A stretch of DNA of 64,000 nt from Nocardia sp. NBC_01329 (GCF_035956715.1 NZ_CP108381.1:5922001-5986000), one strand, 5' to 3'; counted from the stretch's first letter, positions 7,942-17,190 are shown. Program-made: numbers and translations. The notes: a model not told the origin generated them from the letters alone.

Positions 7942-9576
7942 GTGAGCGACCACCATCACCATCACGACCACTCCCGGCCGATCGCCATCGGCGCGACCGC
8001 GGCACGCGTCGTGATCGGTCTGCTGGTCGCCATCGGAATCGTGGTCGTCATCTCGACAATCGCCCTGTGGCCCGACCGGCAGCAGGTCGAGATCCCGCTC
8101 CCCATGCAGAACGCCGACGGGTCCGCGGTGGTGACCGAAGCCGGCAAGGTTATCCGGCAAGACCTCGGTGCGTGTGGTAGTTCGTCCATCGGCCGGGTTT
8201 TCGAAGGCGAACCTCGACCGCCCGCGATGCAGGTCTACGACTGCCAGCGCAGTCTGATCGTCATCGAATCCGGTCCGCACGAGGGTAAGCACACGCTCCT
8301 GGAGATCGCGCCGGGCCCTGGACAACCCGATCTCGCGGCCGGTGACGATCTACGGATCGTGCGCCAGGCCGGGCCGGACGGGACACCACTGTATTCGTTC
8401 GACGACTATGCGCGCGGGCTCCCGCTGGCCCTGATCGTGCTGGCCTTCGTCGTGGTGATCATCGTCGTCGCGCGCTGGCGCGGGGCCCGCGCATTGCTCG
8501 GACTGGTCTTCGCGTTCGCGGTGCTGGTCGTCTTCCTGCTCCCCGCACTGTTGGACGGAAAACCCGCCATACCGGTCGCACTCGTCGCAGGCTCGTTGAT
8601 CCTGTACGCGGTCCTCTATCTGGCACACGGGGTGAATCTGCGCACCAGTTCCGCGCTGCTGGGCACCCTCACCTCCATGGTGGTCGCGGCCGTGCTGTCC
8701 TGGCTGACCATCGAGGCGACATCCCTCACCGGTTTGTCCGAGGAACAGAACACCAATGTCGCGACCTATATCGAGCACGTCAGCATCACCGGTCTGCTGC
8801 TGGCCGGTTTCATCATCGGCTCGCTCGGTGTGCTCAACGATGTGACCATCACTCAGGCTTCGGCAGCGTTCGAACTCGCGGAACTCGACAAGAAGGCCAC
8901 GCGGCGTGAGGTGTTCACGGCCGCCATGCGGGTGGGGCGTGACCATATCGCCAGCACCGTCTACACCCTGGTACTCGCCTATGCCGGTGGCGCGCTACCG
9001 CTGCTGCTGTTGTTCAGTGTGGCGGGCCGCCCGATCCGCGATGTGCTGGTGGGTGACGCAGTGGCCATCGAGATCACGCGGTCCGCGGTCGGCGGTATCT
9101 GCCTGGCGCTGTCGGTTCCACTGACCACCGGTATCGCGGTCATGCTCGCCCGGCCGTTCGGCAACAAGCCGGCCCGCGGTCCGGCCGGGTCTCCGCGGCG
9201 GTCCACTGCGGGCCGCCGCGCGGATACGGGTACGCACCGCAAGATCCCACGCGCGGGCGCGGGTTCCGAAGGTGCCGGTGCGCGTAACCGATCCGACGGT
9301 CGTGGTTATCGGCCGTGGCCCACGACCGGGGAACAACCGCGAGTGCCGCGCACCGGGCCCGGTGATCAGCGCCAAAGCCCGCGCACCGATGAGACGCCGG
9401 CCACGCGGGGTGGGCAGTACGGGCCACCGCGGTCCGCGCGGCGATACCCCGCGCCCCCGGAGACCGGGGACCAGCAGGCCGGACCGCCGCGTCCGGACAA
9501 CCAGCGACCCTGGAGCGGGGAGCAGCGCCCGGCCCGGCGGCCGCGCCGGCCCGGACCGGGGTACGGCGAGAGCTGA
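7942..9576 (+). CDS. YibE/F family integral membrane protein
   Basis: The 544-residue protein begins with a His-rich stretch (SDHHHHHDHS), one membrane helix, an extracytoplasmic domain of about 120 residues with two Cys (DLGACGSSS, VYDCQRS), then about seven membrane helices at residues 155-405 typical of the YibE/F family, including IGSLGVLNDVTITQAS and the FTAAMRVGRDHIAST loop. The last 140 residues are Arg/Pro/Gly-rich and disordered. The family's transport substrate is unknown. The GTG start follows TAGGCT (7929-7934) after 7 nt with no Shine-Dalgarno, so it is probably leaderless. It may be relevant that hairpins crowd the upstream region. Confidence 0.88.
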   Translation: MSDHHHHHDHSRPIAIGATAARVVIGLLVAIGIVVVISTIALWPDRQQVEIPLPMQNADGSAVVTEAGKVIRQDLGACGSSSIGRVFEGEPRPPAMQVYDCQRSLIVIESGPHEGKHTLLEIAPGPGQPDLAAGDDLRIVRQAGPDGTPLYSFDDYARGLPLALIVLAFVVVIIVVARWRGARALLGLVFAFAVLVVFLLPALLDGKPAIPVALVAGSLILYAVLYLAHGVNLRTSSALLGTLTSMVVAAVLSWLTIEATSLTGLSEEQNTNVATYIEHVSITGLLLAGFIIGSLGVLNDVTITQASAAFELAELDKKATRREVFTAAMRVGRDHIASTVYTLVLAYAGGALPLLLLFSVAGRPIRDVLVGDAVAIEITRSAVGGICLALSVPLTTGIAVMLARPFGNKPARGPAGSPRRSTAGRRADTGTHRKIPRAGAGSEGAGARNRSDGRGYRPWPTTGEQPRVPRTGPGDQRQSPRTDETPATRGGQYGPPRSARRYPAPPETGDQQAGPPRPDNQRPWSGEQRPARRPRRPGPGYGES

Positions 9577-9613
9577 TTCCGGTTCGCCGGCCTGCCCGGG
9601 CGGGTCGGTCCGT

Positions 9614-11305
9614 TCAGCGGTTGGGCGGTGGCGGAAACAACGGGGGAATAGTCGGGACGACGATCGGTGGCAGCCCCGGGACCTGGAAGGTGTTCGGGCC
9701 GTTGGTGGTCGTCGGTGCCTCGGTCTCCTGAGGTGCGGCCACCGGAGGCGGCTCCGCCAGCGATTCGTGCTCCGACGCGGGCGTCAGCGAGGCGCCCGCC
9801 ATTCCGGGACGAGCTGAGGGGGTGGCCGCCGACGTCGGCGGCGGCGAGGTCGTACCTTCGACGGTGGTCGATTCCTGGCGGAACATGTGCTGGCCGTAGC
9901 CGAGCCCGATACCGATCGCGGCCACCACCGCCAGGGCACTCACCGCGACCGCCGCGGCACCGAGTTCACGATGCCGGCGATGCGGGGGCTCGCCGAACGA
10001 CCGCCGGGGCAGCAGCTTCTGCGGGATCCGCAGCGCGATGGTCGGCGGATCCTCCTCGGGTGAGAGTTCCGGTACTGCCGCAGGAGCCGGGCGCGATACC
10101 GGGTCCGGTGTGGCACCACTCGGGTACTTGTCGGTACCGATCGAAGTGGTGACCTGGACAGTCGGCGCGGTAGCGGCGGCCGCACCGGTCCGCAGAACGG
10201 AGGCTGCCGGAAGGCCGACGGCGGTACCGGCGGGCGGGCCGAAGATGCCCGGTTGCGGCATCGGGCTGCGCGGGGAAATCGCCGGGCCGGGGACACCGGC
10301 TTTCGACGCTGTGTCGTCCGGTGTCGGCGTGTGGTTCTCGGCAGCGAATACGCCGAACCGGCTCTCGTTCGGCGGGGTGTCGCCCGGAGTCGCCGTGGCC
10401 GGAGGCGCGGATTCGTTCGCACGTGCCGGTCCGATCGCCGGGCGCGGCTCCGGCGCCCGCTGCGCCAGCAGAGCGGCCCCACGGGCCGTCGCCGCCTCGG
10501 GTTCCGGAGGAACCAGGACCGGCACCTCCAGAATATCCCGCAGCGTGCGGCTGACCAGCGGGATCCGTACGCCACCGCCCACCGCGAGCACTGCTTGCAC
10601 TTCCCGGCCGGAACGGCCGATGGCCTCGCGGGTGGAGCGGACCGACGCCTCGACGGCCCAAGTGACCAGCGCGGTGAAATTCTCTTGGGTGAGCAGCACC
10701 GGCCCGTAATCGCTGGGTAACGCGACGGCCGAAGTCGCCGAGAGCTTTTCCTTGGCAGAACGGCACAACGCGTCCAGCCGGGCCAGACCCGCCGGGTCGG
10801 GCGGATGGGCGATCCGGCCGGAGTTTATCTGCTGCTCCCGGATGAGCGAGTCGAAATATTCACCGCTGATATCGCCGGTGCGTTCGGTGTGCACGACCTG
10901 CCCGGAACCGACATCCACGATGGTGACCGACAGGCCGGAAGCACCCAGGTCGTAGACGCCGAGGGTGGTGATTCCGGCCAAGGCGCCGGAGGCGGTGGCG
11001 AATTCGAGTGTGGCCTCGATATCGGCCACTATGTCGTAATCGTCGAAACCGTGCTCGGCCATCGCCACCTGCATGGCCTCGGCCTGGAACTCGTCTCGGC
11101 AGGCCAGGACGGTCCGGACAATTTCGGGGTCGGAGTTCAAGGCGGCGGCGACCGAGAGAGCGGCTCGCTCGGCGCTCGGTGTCTCGGACGGGACGATGAA
11201 GGTCCGCAACTCGAATGTTTGCGGGTCGGGCGTCGCCGCGCCCGCAGGTGGACGCGCCAAGCGGATCGCGCCGGTCCCCACCGACACTCCCAGTGCTGAA
11301 CTCAT
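9614..11305 (-). CDS. Hsp70-like ATPase-domain protein anchored to the membrane
   Basis: The 563-residue protein has an actin/Hsp70-like N-terminal domain: phosphate-1-like LGVSVGTGAIRLA, phosphate-2-like LGVYDLGASGLSVTIVD (compare DnaK VFDLGGGTFDVSLLE), and adenosine-site-like LAVGGGVRIPLVSRTL. There is no substrate-binding domain. Instead a 150-residue Pro/Ala-rich linker leads to one membrane helix (AAAVAVSALAVVAAIGIGL) and a short Pro/Thr-rich outer tail ending PPLFPPPPNR. DnaK residues for catalysis are only partly kept, so it may bind nucleotide without chaperone activity. It converges on the YibE/F gene. A similar protein lies at 24811-26127. Confidence 0.72.
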   Translation of the reverse strand: MSSALGVSVGTGAIRLARPPAGAATPDPQTFELRTFIVPSETPSAERAALSVAAALNSDPEIVRTVLACRDEFQAEAMQVAMAEHGFDDYDIVADIEATLEFATASGALAGITTLGVYDLGASGLSVTIVDVGSGQVVHTERTGDISGEYFDSLIREQQINSGRIAHPPDPAGLARLDALCRSAKEKLSATSAVALPSDYGPVLLTQENFTALVTWAVEASVRSTREAIGRSGREVQAVLAVGGGVRIPLVSRTLRDILEVPVLVPPEPEAATARGAALLAQRAPEPRPAIGPARANESAPPATATPGDTPPNESRFGVFAAENHTPTPDDTASKAGVPGPAISPRSPMPQPGIFGPPAGTAVGLPAASVLRTGAAAATAPTVQVTTSIGTDKYPSGATPDPVSRPAPAAVPELSPEEDPPTIALRIPQKLLPRRSFGEPPHRRHRELGAAAVAVSALAVVAAIGIGLGYGQHMFRQESTTVEGTTSPPPTSAATPSARPGMAGASLTPASEHESLAEPPPVAAPQETEAPTTTNGPNTFQVPGLPPIVVPTIPPLFPPPPNR

Positions 11306-11422
11306 CGGCAGCCCATCCGTACTTCCCGCTTCACGATCTGCGAGCGTCGCCCGGTCGATGGTGACGGCTCATCCCCCGAACCACTCTTGTCGACAGTACC
11401 GCCCGGCCCCGTCGCCGCGGGA

Positions 11423-11438
11423 GGCAGCAATCGCTGCC
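11423..11438 (-). terminator. small hairpin downstream of UDP-glucose dehydrogenase
   Basis: GGCAGC-AATC-GCTGCC forms a perfect 6-bp stem about 25 nt past the stop codon of the minus-strand gene. Confidence 0.4.
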
Positions 11439-11461
11439 GTGAGCCGACCGGCTCCACGACT

Positions 11462-12784
11462 CTACGGGGTGCCCAGCCCCGCGTACACCCATCCGGCCGA
11501 GCGCCAGGCGGCCCGATCGAGACAATTGCGGCCGTCGATGATGGAGCGAGCCCGCACCACACTGTCCAGATCTCGCGGCCGCAGCTCCACGAATTCGTTC
11601 CATTCGGTGAGTACCAGCACCACATCGGCACGTTCGCAGGCCTCCACCACCGAGGTGGCGTAATTCAGCGTGGGGAATACTCGACGAGAGTTCTCCAGGG
11701 CTTTCGGGTCGTAGACGGTGACGACCGCGCCGTGCAGCTGGATCATGCCGGCCACGTTCAACGCGGGAGAATCACGCACATCGTCGGATTCGGGTTTGAA
11801 GGCCGCCCCGAGCACCGCCACATTCGCGCCCAACAGGGAACCACCACAGGCACGGGCCGCCATATCCACCATCTTGGTGCGGCGACGCATATTGATGTTG
11901 TCGACCTCCCGCAGAAAAGCCAGCGCGTGGTCGGCACCTAGTTCCCCGGCCCGCGCCATGAATGCCCGGATGTCCTTGGGCAGGCAGCCGCCACCGAAAC
12001 CGACTCCGGCATTGAGGAAGCGGCGGCCGATCCGGGCGTCGTAGCCGAGCGCGTCGGCCAGCACCGTGACATCGGCGCCGGTGGCCTCGCAGACCTCGGA
12101 GACCGCATTGATAAAGGAGATCTTGGTGGCCAGGAACGCGTTGGCCGATACTTTGACCAGCTCGGCAGTGGCCAGGTCGGTGAGCAGGAAGGGGACCTCG
12201 GCGGCGAGCAGCTCAGCGTAGAGCTCTTCGACGAGCTCGCGCACCCACGCCGACCGTTCCCGCTCCAGATCCACGCCGAGTACCAGCCGATCCGGCCGCA
12301 GGGTGTCCTTGACCGCGAAACCCTCGCGCAGGAATTCGGGATTCCACGCCACCTCGACGTCCACCGGGGACAGGGCGCGGGCGCGACGGCCGAGTTCGGC
12401 GGCGGTGCCCACCGGGACGGTGGATTTGCCGACGATCACCGCGGGGCGGGTGATGAGCGGAGCGAGCGTATCCACGACCGCGTGCACGTATTTCAGGTCG
12501 GCGGCGTACTCGCCCTTCTTCTGCGGGGTGCCGACCCCGAGGAAATGGACGTCGGCGTGCTCTGCCGCCTCGGCGTAGGAGGTGGTGAACCTGAGCCGGC
12601 TCGCATCGAGATTGCGGCGCAGCACCGCCTCGAGGCCCGGCTCGTAGAAGGGAGTCACCCCGTCGGAGAGTTTGGCGACCTTACCCGGGTCGATATCGAC
12701 ACCGACCACATCGTGTCCGAGTTCGGCCATACACGCTGCGTGCGTGGCCCCCAGGTACCCGGTTCCGAAGACTGTGCATCGCAT
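11462..12784 (-). CDS. udgA: UDP-glucose 6-dehydrogenase
   Basis: The ATG at 12784 begins the Rossmann fold immediately (VFGTGYLGATHAACMAELGH); the open frame upstream of it is not coding. The 440-residue length fits UDP-glucose/GDP-mannose dehydrogenases. Motifs include the second strand VVGVDIDPGKV, GKSTVPVGT, the WNPEFLREG loop, the catalytic lysine and cysteine in FGGGCLPKD, and the C-terminal NAD/UDP domain with AFKPESDDVRDSP. It oxidises UDP-glucose to UDP-glucuronate, a precursor for cell-surface sugars. It corresponds to udgA next to dcd in mycobacteria, and it is divergent from the DUF218 gene. Confidence 0.93.
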   Translation of the reverse strand: MRCTVFGTGYLGATHAACMAELGHDVVGVDIDPGKVAKLSDGVTPFYEPGLEAVLRRNLDASRLRFTTSYAEAAEHADVHFLGVGTPQKKGEYAADLKYVHAVVDTLAPLITRPAVIVGKSTVPVGTAAELGRRARALSPVDVEVAWNPEFLREGFAVKDTLRPDRLVLGVDLERERSAWVRELVEELYAELLAAEVPFLLTDLATAELVKVSANAFLATKISFINAVSEVCEATGADVTVLADALGYDARIGRRFLNAGVGFGGGCLPKDIRAFMARAGELGADHALAFLREVDNINMRRRTKMVDMAARACGGSLLGANVAVLGAAFKPESDDVRDSPALNVAGMIQLHGAVVTVYDPKALENSRRVFPTLNYATSVVEACERADVVLVLTEWNEFVELRPRDLDSVVRARSIIDGRNCLDRAAWRSAGWVYAGLGTP

Positions 12785-12964
12785 GATCCAGTGGTAATCC
12801 TCGCCGGTGCACACACCAGAAAACCGAGGCGAGGTGCCGGGCAACAGAAGATGTACACCCGACGACGGTCGCCGCCGGGTCGCTGCCCGAGCGCTCTGCC
12901 TCGGCTCGGGCATACGCGGCCTGTGAATGTCTGTGGAGGGATGGTGCCCGATAGGATCGCGCCA

Positions 12965-13495
12965 GTGCGCCGCCGATTAGTCCTCGCCGCGGGGGTGGTC
13001 TCTGTCGTCGCGCTGGTGCTCGGCCTGTGGCCGGTGTATGTGAGTCCGCAACGTGAAGAGCCCGCACCGGCCGACGCCATCCTGGTGCTCGGCGGTGCCC
13101 ACGACGGACGCGAAGAGCTGGGATTGCGCCTGGCCCGCTCGGGGTACGCACCGCGGGTGCTGATCTCCGACCCCTACGAGGACAGTCCGCTGGTGAACCG
13201 GATCTGCCACGGTGGGTACAGCTTCGAGGTGGTGTGCTTCGACCCTTCGCCGCGCACCACCCGCGGCGAAGGCCGCTACCTCGCCGAGCAGGCGCGGCAG
13301 CACGGCTGGGAGCGGGTCATCGTGGTCACCTTCACTCCCCACATCTCGCGGGCCCGGTTCGTTCTGGGGAAGTGCTGGGACGGACAGATGTTGTTCGTCG
13401 ACGCCGGGCCCCGGTTATCGGTTCCACGCTGGGCCTACGACTATGTCTATCAATCCGCGGGGTACGCGAAGGCGATTTTCGAGGAATGTGTTTGA
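12965..13495 (+). CDS. DUF218 / YdcF-SanA-like membrane-anchored protein
   Basis: The GTG at 12965 follows TAGGAT (12952-12957) after 7 nt, a leaderless arrangement; ATG 12944 would sit upstream of that box. The 176-residue protein has one N-terminal membrane helix (LVLAAGVVSVVALVLGLWPVY) and then the DUF218 core: ADAILVLGGAHDG, a tyrosine-rich loop, the TTRGEGRYLAEQ motif, VIVVTFTPHISRA, and a C-terminal helix. Three cysteines in the outer domain could form disulfides. Members affect envelope integrity or polyprenyl-linked precursors, but the reaction here is unknown. Confidence 0.8.
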   Translation: MRRRLVLAAGVVSVVALVLGLWPVYVSPQREEPAPADAILVLGGAHDGREELGLRLARSGYAPRVLISDPYEDSPLVNRICHGGYSFEVVCFDPSPRTTRGEGRYLAEQARQHGWERVIVVTFTPHISRARFVLGKCWDGQMLFVDAGPRLSVPRWAYDYVYQSAGYAKAIFEECV

Positions 13496-13627
13496 TTGCG
13501 CCGCCTCCGGCTGCACGGGCTCGGTCGGTTCGTCGCGCCGGAAGCGGGGCGCCCCGGGGTGTGGCTGCTGACCTTCCGGGGAGTGGAACAGATGGGCCGG
13601 CCAGTTTTGATGGCATGCGCCTTCAGT

Positions 13628-13657
13628 TTGACCGGACGGCGGCGACCTGGCTACATT
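13628..13657 (+). promoter_or_regulatory. candidate promoter of the acyl-CoA dehydrogenase pair
   Basis: TTGACC (13628-13633) and TACATT (13652-13657) are separated by 18 nt, a good housekeeping-type promoter about 55 nt ahead of the first gene. The rest of the gap from 13496 shows nothing coding. Confidence 0.5.
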
Positions 13658-13719
13658 CGCACTAGCACCGGTAGTCGCCGGACCTGCTGCTACGACGCAT
13701 GAAGCCTTCGGGAGCGTGT

Positions 13720-14952
13720 ATGGATTACGACTGGTCGGAGGCCGATCGGGCCTTCCGAGACGAGGTACGAGCGTTCCTGGCCGAGAAGCTGACGCCCGAA
13801 GTGAGCACCGCGGGCCGGCTGATGACCAGTGTCTACTCCGATCACGAAGCCGGCCTGGAATGGCAGCGCGTCCTGCACGAACGGGGCTGGGCGGCGCCGC
13901 ACTGGCCGGTCGAGTACGGCGGCTGCGACTGGTCGCTCACCCAGCACTACATCTTCAGCCGGGAACTCACCCTGGCCGGCGCCCCGGCGCTGTCGCCGAT
14001 GGGGATCCGGATGGTCGCACCGGCGCTGGTCGCCTTCGGCACCGACGAGCAGAAGAACTACTTCCTGCCCCGGATCCTCACCGGCGAGGTCTTCTTCTGC
14101 CAGGGGTACTCCGAGCCCGAAGCGGGTTCCGACCTGGCCGCGCTGAATATGTCCGCGGTCTCCGACGGTGATGATTTCGTCTGCTCCGGCAGCAAGATCT
14201 GGACCACCCACGCCACCGAGGCCAACTGGATCTTCATGCTGGTCCGCACTTCTCGCGAGGGCCGGAAGCAGCAGGGCATCACGTTCCTGCTGATGGATAT
14301 GACGGCGCCCGGTATCGAGATCCGGCCATTGGTGATGAGTTCGGGCGAACAGGTCCAGAACCAGATCTTCTTCGACAATGTGCGGGTTCCCAAGAGCAAT
14401 GTGCTCGGGCAGATCGACGACGGCTGGACCGTCGCGAAATATCTGCTGGTCCACGAGCGCGGCGGTGGCGCCATGGCCCCCGCACTGCAGGCGATCGCCC
14501 AGAACATCGCCACCGTGGCGGCCGATCAGCCCGGCCGTGACGGCAACCCGCTCAGCGAGGACCCGCATTTCGCGGCGCAGCTGGCCGACGCCCGGATCCG
14601 CACCGAGGTACTGGAAGTGCTGGAGTTCCGGACCCTGGCCGCTATGGCCCAGGGCAAGGATCTGGGCACCTCTTCGTCCATGCTGAAGATCCTGTCCACC
14701 GAGCTCAGCCAGCAACTCACCGAACTCGCGCTCACCGCGGCCGGGCCGCGCGGCCGGGTCTATCAGCCGCACGCCACCGCGCCCGGCGGCCCGATCGCCG
14801 AATACACCCCGCCCGCCGACGGCTACCTCAGCGGAGCCGACTGGCAGGCCGTCGCACCGCTGCGCTACTTCAACGATCGCGCCGGTTCGATCTATGCGGG
14901 CAGTAACGAAATCCAGCGAAATATCCTCGCCAAGGCAGCATTGGGGCTCTGA
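13720..14952 (+). CDS. acyl-CoA dehydrogenase, large partner
   Basis: ATG 13720 is chosen over ATG 13699 because GGGAG lies 5 nt ahead and MDYDWSEADRAFRDEV is the usual beginning of this family. The 410-residue protein has the N-terminal helical domain, the FAD-binding strand region (FCQGYSEPEAGSDLAAL, WTTHATEANWIF) and the C-terminal helical domain ending RAGSIYAGSNEIQRNILA. It should introduce the alpha-beta double bond in an acyl-CoA with FAD as cofactor. It overlaps the next dehydrogenase by one base, so the two are translated together and probably form a hetero-oligomer. Confidence 0.92.
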   Translation: MDYDWSEADRAFRDEVRAFLAEKLTPEVSTAGRLMTSVYSDHEAGLEWQRVLHERGWAAPHWPVEYGGCDWSLTQHYIFSRELTLAGAPALSPMGIRMVAPALVAFGTDEQKNYFLPRILTGEVFFCQGYSEPEAGSDLAALNMSAVSDGDDFVCSGSKIWTTHATEANWIFMLVRTSREGRKQQGITFLLMDMTAPGIEIRPLVMSSGEQVQNQIFFDNVRVPKSNVLGQIDDGWTVAKYLLVHERGGGAMAPALQAIAQNIATVAADQPGRDGNPLSEDPHFAAQLADARIRTEVLEVLEFRTLAAMAQGKDLGTSSSMLKILSTELSQQLTELALTAAGPRGRVYQPHATAPGGPIAEYTPPADGYLSGADWQAVAPLRYFNDRAGSIYAGSNEIQRNILAKAALGL

Positions 14953-16094
14953 TGGACTTCACCTTCACCGACGAACAGCAGATGCTGCGCGATGCGGTCT
15001 CCGGTTTTCTCGCCGCCCGATACGACTTGGCGAAGAGCCGGGCCGCGGTCAAATCCGGTCTCGGCTGGCAGCCCGAGATCTGGCGCGGGCTGGCCGAACT
15101 GGATGTGCTGGGTGTGACCCTGCCGGAGGAGTCCGGTGGTTCGGGTGGCGGCCCGATCGAGGGCATGATCATCGCCGAGGAACTGGGCCGCGCCCTGGTC
15201 GTGGAACCCTATGTCGACGCCGTGGTGATCGGCGGCGGCCTGCTACGCCGTTCGGGCGGTGAGCGGGCCGGGGAACTGTTGAGGGGGATCGCGGACGGTC
15301 TCGTCCGGCCGGCCTTCGCCGCGCTCGAACCGCAGTCCGGGGAAGTGCGCCACGATGTTGCCACGACCGCCCGCCGCGACGACGACTGGGTGATCGACGG
15401 CACCAAGATCGTGGTGACCGGTGTACCGGTCGCGACACATCTGATCGTCTCCGCGCGCACCGCCGGTGAGCGCCGCGATCAGGACGGGATCTCGCTGTTC
15501 CTGGTGGAATTCGATCCGGCCGCCCCGCCCGCCGGAGTCGAGGTGCACCGGTACCGCACCATCGACGACCGCGTCGCCGCCGACCTCACCTTCGCCGGAT
15601 TCCGGGTTCCCGCGAACTCACTGCTGGGCGTGGCAGGGCAGGCCTGGGCCGCCATCGACGCCACCATCGACGAGGCGATCGCCGCGGTCGCCTCCGAAGC
15701 CGTCGGCCTCATGCGCAAAGTCCTCGACGACACCGTCGAATACACCGAGCAGCGGCAGCAGTTCGGCGTCCCGATCAGCAGCTTCCAGGCGTTGCAACAC
15801 CGGATGGTCGATATGCTGATCGAACTCGAGCAGAGTATCGCCGCCGCGTACCTGGCCGCCTACGCCGTCGAAGCGGAGCCCGCCGAACGGGCCCGCGCGG
15901 TATCGGCCGCCAAGGTGACGATCGGCCGGGCCACCCGGTTCATCGGCCAGAATTCGGTCCAGCTGCACGGCGCGATGGGGATGACCGAGGAATTGGCCAT
16001 CGGCCACTACTTCAAGCGCCTCACCGCCATCGAATACGAATTCGGTTCCAGCTCCGATCATCTCGCGCGCTATATCGCGTCGACGAAGTCCTGA
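14952..16094 (+). CDS. acyl-CoA dehydrogenase, small partner
   Basis: The stop of the upstream gene and this start share a base (TGATG), a sign of coupled translation. The 380-residue protein is a divergent acyl-CoA dehydrogenase: N-terminal MDFTFTDEQQMLRDAV, a shortened central beta domain (VIDGTKIVVTGVPVATHLIV), the RQQFGVPISSFQALQHRMVDM helix, and an ending VQLHGAMGMTEELAIGHYFKR. Paired genes of this kind in mycobacteria (FadE26-27 and FadE28-29 type) encode alpha2beta2 enzymes acting on bulky sterol side-chain CoA esters. That substrate class is an inference. A strong hairpin follows. Confidence 0.9.
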   Translation: MDFTFTDEQQMLRDAVSGFLAARYDLAKSRAAVKSGLGWQPEIWRGLAELDVLGVTLPEESGGSGGGPIEGMIIAEELGRALVVEPYVDAVVIGGGLLRRSGGERAGELLRGIADGLVRPAFAALEPQSGEVRHDVATTARRDDDWVIDGTKIVVTGVPVATHLIVSARTAGERRDQDGISLFLVEFDPAAPPAGVEVHRYRTIDDRVAADLTFAGFRVPANSLLGVAGQAWAAIDATIDEAIAAVASEAVGLMRKVLDDTVEYTEQRQQFGVPISSFQALQHRMVDMLIELEQSIAAAYLAAYAVEAEPAERARAVSAAKVTIGRATRFIGQNSVQLHGAMGMTEELAIGHYFKRLTAIEYEFGSSSDHLARYIASTKS

Positions 16095-16100
16095 GCGGAT

Positions 16101-16135
16101 CCGCGTCCCACTCACCGTGCCCGAGTGGGACGCGG
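16101..16135 (+). terminator. terminator of the acyl-CoA dehydrogenase operon
   Basis: CCGCGTCCCACTC and GAGTGGGACGCGG form a perfect 13-bp stem with a 9-nt loop, starting 7 nt after the stop codon. Confidence 0.85.
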
Positions 16136-16242
16136 GGCTCACGCCACCGAGCCGCGCGGCGATCTTCAAGAGGGGGATCGCCGCGCGGCCCGGTTGGTCA
16201 GTACTCCAACTCCGTCCATGGAATACGGACGGAAGCACGCGA

Positions 16243-16480
16243 TCACCCGATCGCGGAACGGATCGCCGTCTCGATCGCCGAGAACGGGCCGGGACCGCTG
16301 ATACACAGTGGTTGTGCCGGGTGCAGCGGCGGCTGGGCGAGGAACCTGGGGTGGACGCCACGATTGGGCTGACCCGCGTGGACCAGGAACGGGTGGCAGA
16401 GGTAGACGTCGCCCGCCTTGCCGGTGGCGCAGGCAGTGGGGAAGTCGGCGGTGGCCGCGGCGCGCCCAGCGTCCGGATCC
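16243..16480 (-). pseudogene. remnant of a phytanoyl-CoA dioxygenase-like gene (3' part)
   Basis: Read on the minus strand, the frame ending at TGA 16243-16245 contains TGKAGDVYLCHPFLVHAG, then HPRFLAQPPLHPAQPLCISG. This is the C-terminal core of Fe(II)/2-oxoglutarate-dependent PhyH-type oxygenases, with the distal iron-binding His in PFLVHAG and the 2-oxoglutarate Arg after it. Upstream of about 16480 the frame loses recognisable similarity, no N-terminal HxD part is found, and there is no start with a ribosome site. It therefore looks like a decayed gene between the acyl-CoA dehydrogenase operon and the PNPOx-like gene. Confidence 0.6.
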
Positions 16481-16595
16481 CACGCAGGCGTCGTAGGCCG
16501 CGTGCAGGCGTGGCCGTGTTCTCGCGCCAGCGAATTTTCCGGACCGGATGGGTGCGCCCGGAATACCGTCCTGCCCGGCCGACTTGGACCCGGTT

Positions 16596-17027
16596 ATGAC
16601 GAGTACGCAGTTCGATCCGCGCACCCTGCTGAGTGAGAGCCAGCTCGGCGTCCTGGCCACCATCAAATCCGATGGTCTGCCGCAGCTGTCACCCGTGACG
16701 CCCTACTACGATCGCGCGGCCGAGGTCATCTATGTCTCGATGACCGCGGGCAGTGCCAAAACCGTGAACCTGCGCCGTGATCCGCGGGCCGCGCTGGAGG
16801 TCACCCGCGCCGACGGCTGGGCCTGGGCGACCGCCGAGGGCACGGTCACGCTCACCGGCCCCGGCGCCGATCCGCACGGGCCGGAGGTCGAGGCGCTGGT
16901 GGACTACTACCGGAAAGCGGCCGGCGAGCACCCGGACTGGGACGAATACCGGACTGTCATGGTCGCCGACCGCCGGGTCCTCATGAAGTTGGCGGTCGAA
17001 CGCGTGTACGGCGCCGCGTTGCACTGA
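16596..17027 (+). CDS. PNPOx-like, probable F420- or flavin-dependent oxidoreductase
   Basis: The ATG at 16596 begins a 143-residue split-barrel protein. TLLSESQLGVLATIKSDG and QLSPVTPYYDRAAEVIYVS are the first strands of the pyridoxamine-phosphate-oxidase-like fold; KTVNLRRDPRAALEVT forms the cofactor-phosphate region. In actinobacteria this subgroup frequently uses coenzyme F420 (Rv1155-like); FMN or heme binding is also possible. No clear Shine-Dalgarno is seen. The presence of fgd in the same window shows that F420 is made in this organism. Confidence 0.83.
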   Translation: MTSTQFDPRTLLSESQLGVLATIKSDGLPQLSPVTPYYDRAAEVIYVSMTAGSAKTVNLRRDPRAALEVTRADGWAWATAEGTVTLTGPGADPHGPEVEALVDYYRKAAGEHPDWDEYRTVMVADRRVLMKLAVERVYGAALH

Positions 17028-17134
17028 CCGGCAGGTCGGGGCGGCGCCGGGGTGGAAGACCCGCCCAGCGCAGCGCGATCGGCGCCGCCAGGTACAGCAC
17101 CGCGACGACGATGGTGCAGGACCATGGAAACGAA

Positions 17135-17167
17135 GCAGGGCCCGGCGAAGGATTCGCCGGGCCCTGC
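17135..17167. terminator. bidirectional terminator between convergent genes
   Basis: GCAGGGCCCGGCGAA and TTCGCCGGGCCCTGC make a perfect 15-bp stem with a 3-nt loop between the PNPOx-like gene and the minus-strand Fe-S reductase gene, placed to serve both. Confidence 0.85.
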
Positions 17168-17190
17168 CGCTGTTCGGCCGGGTTTTTCCG

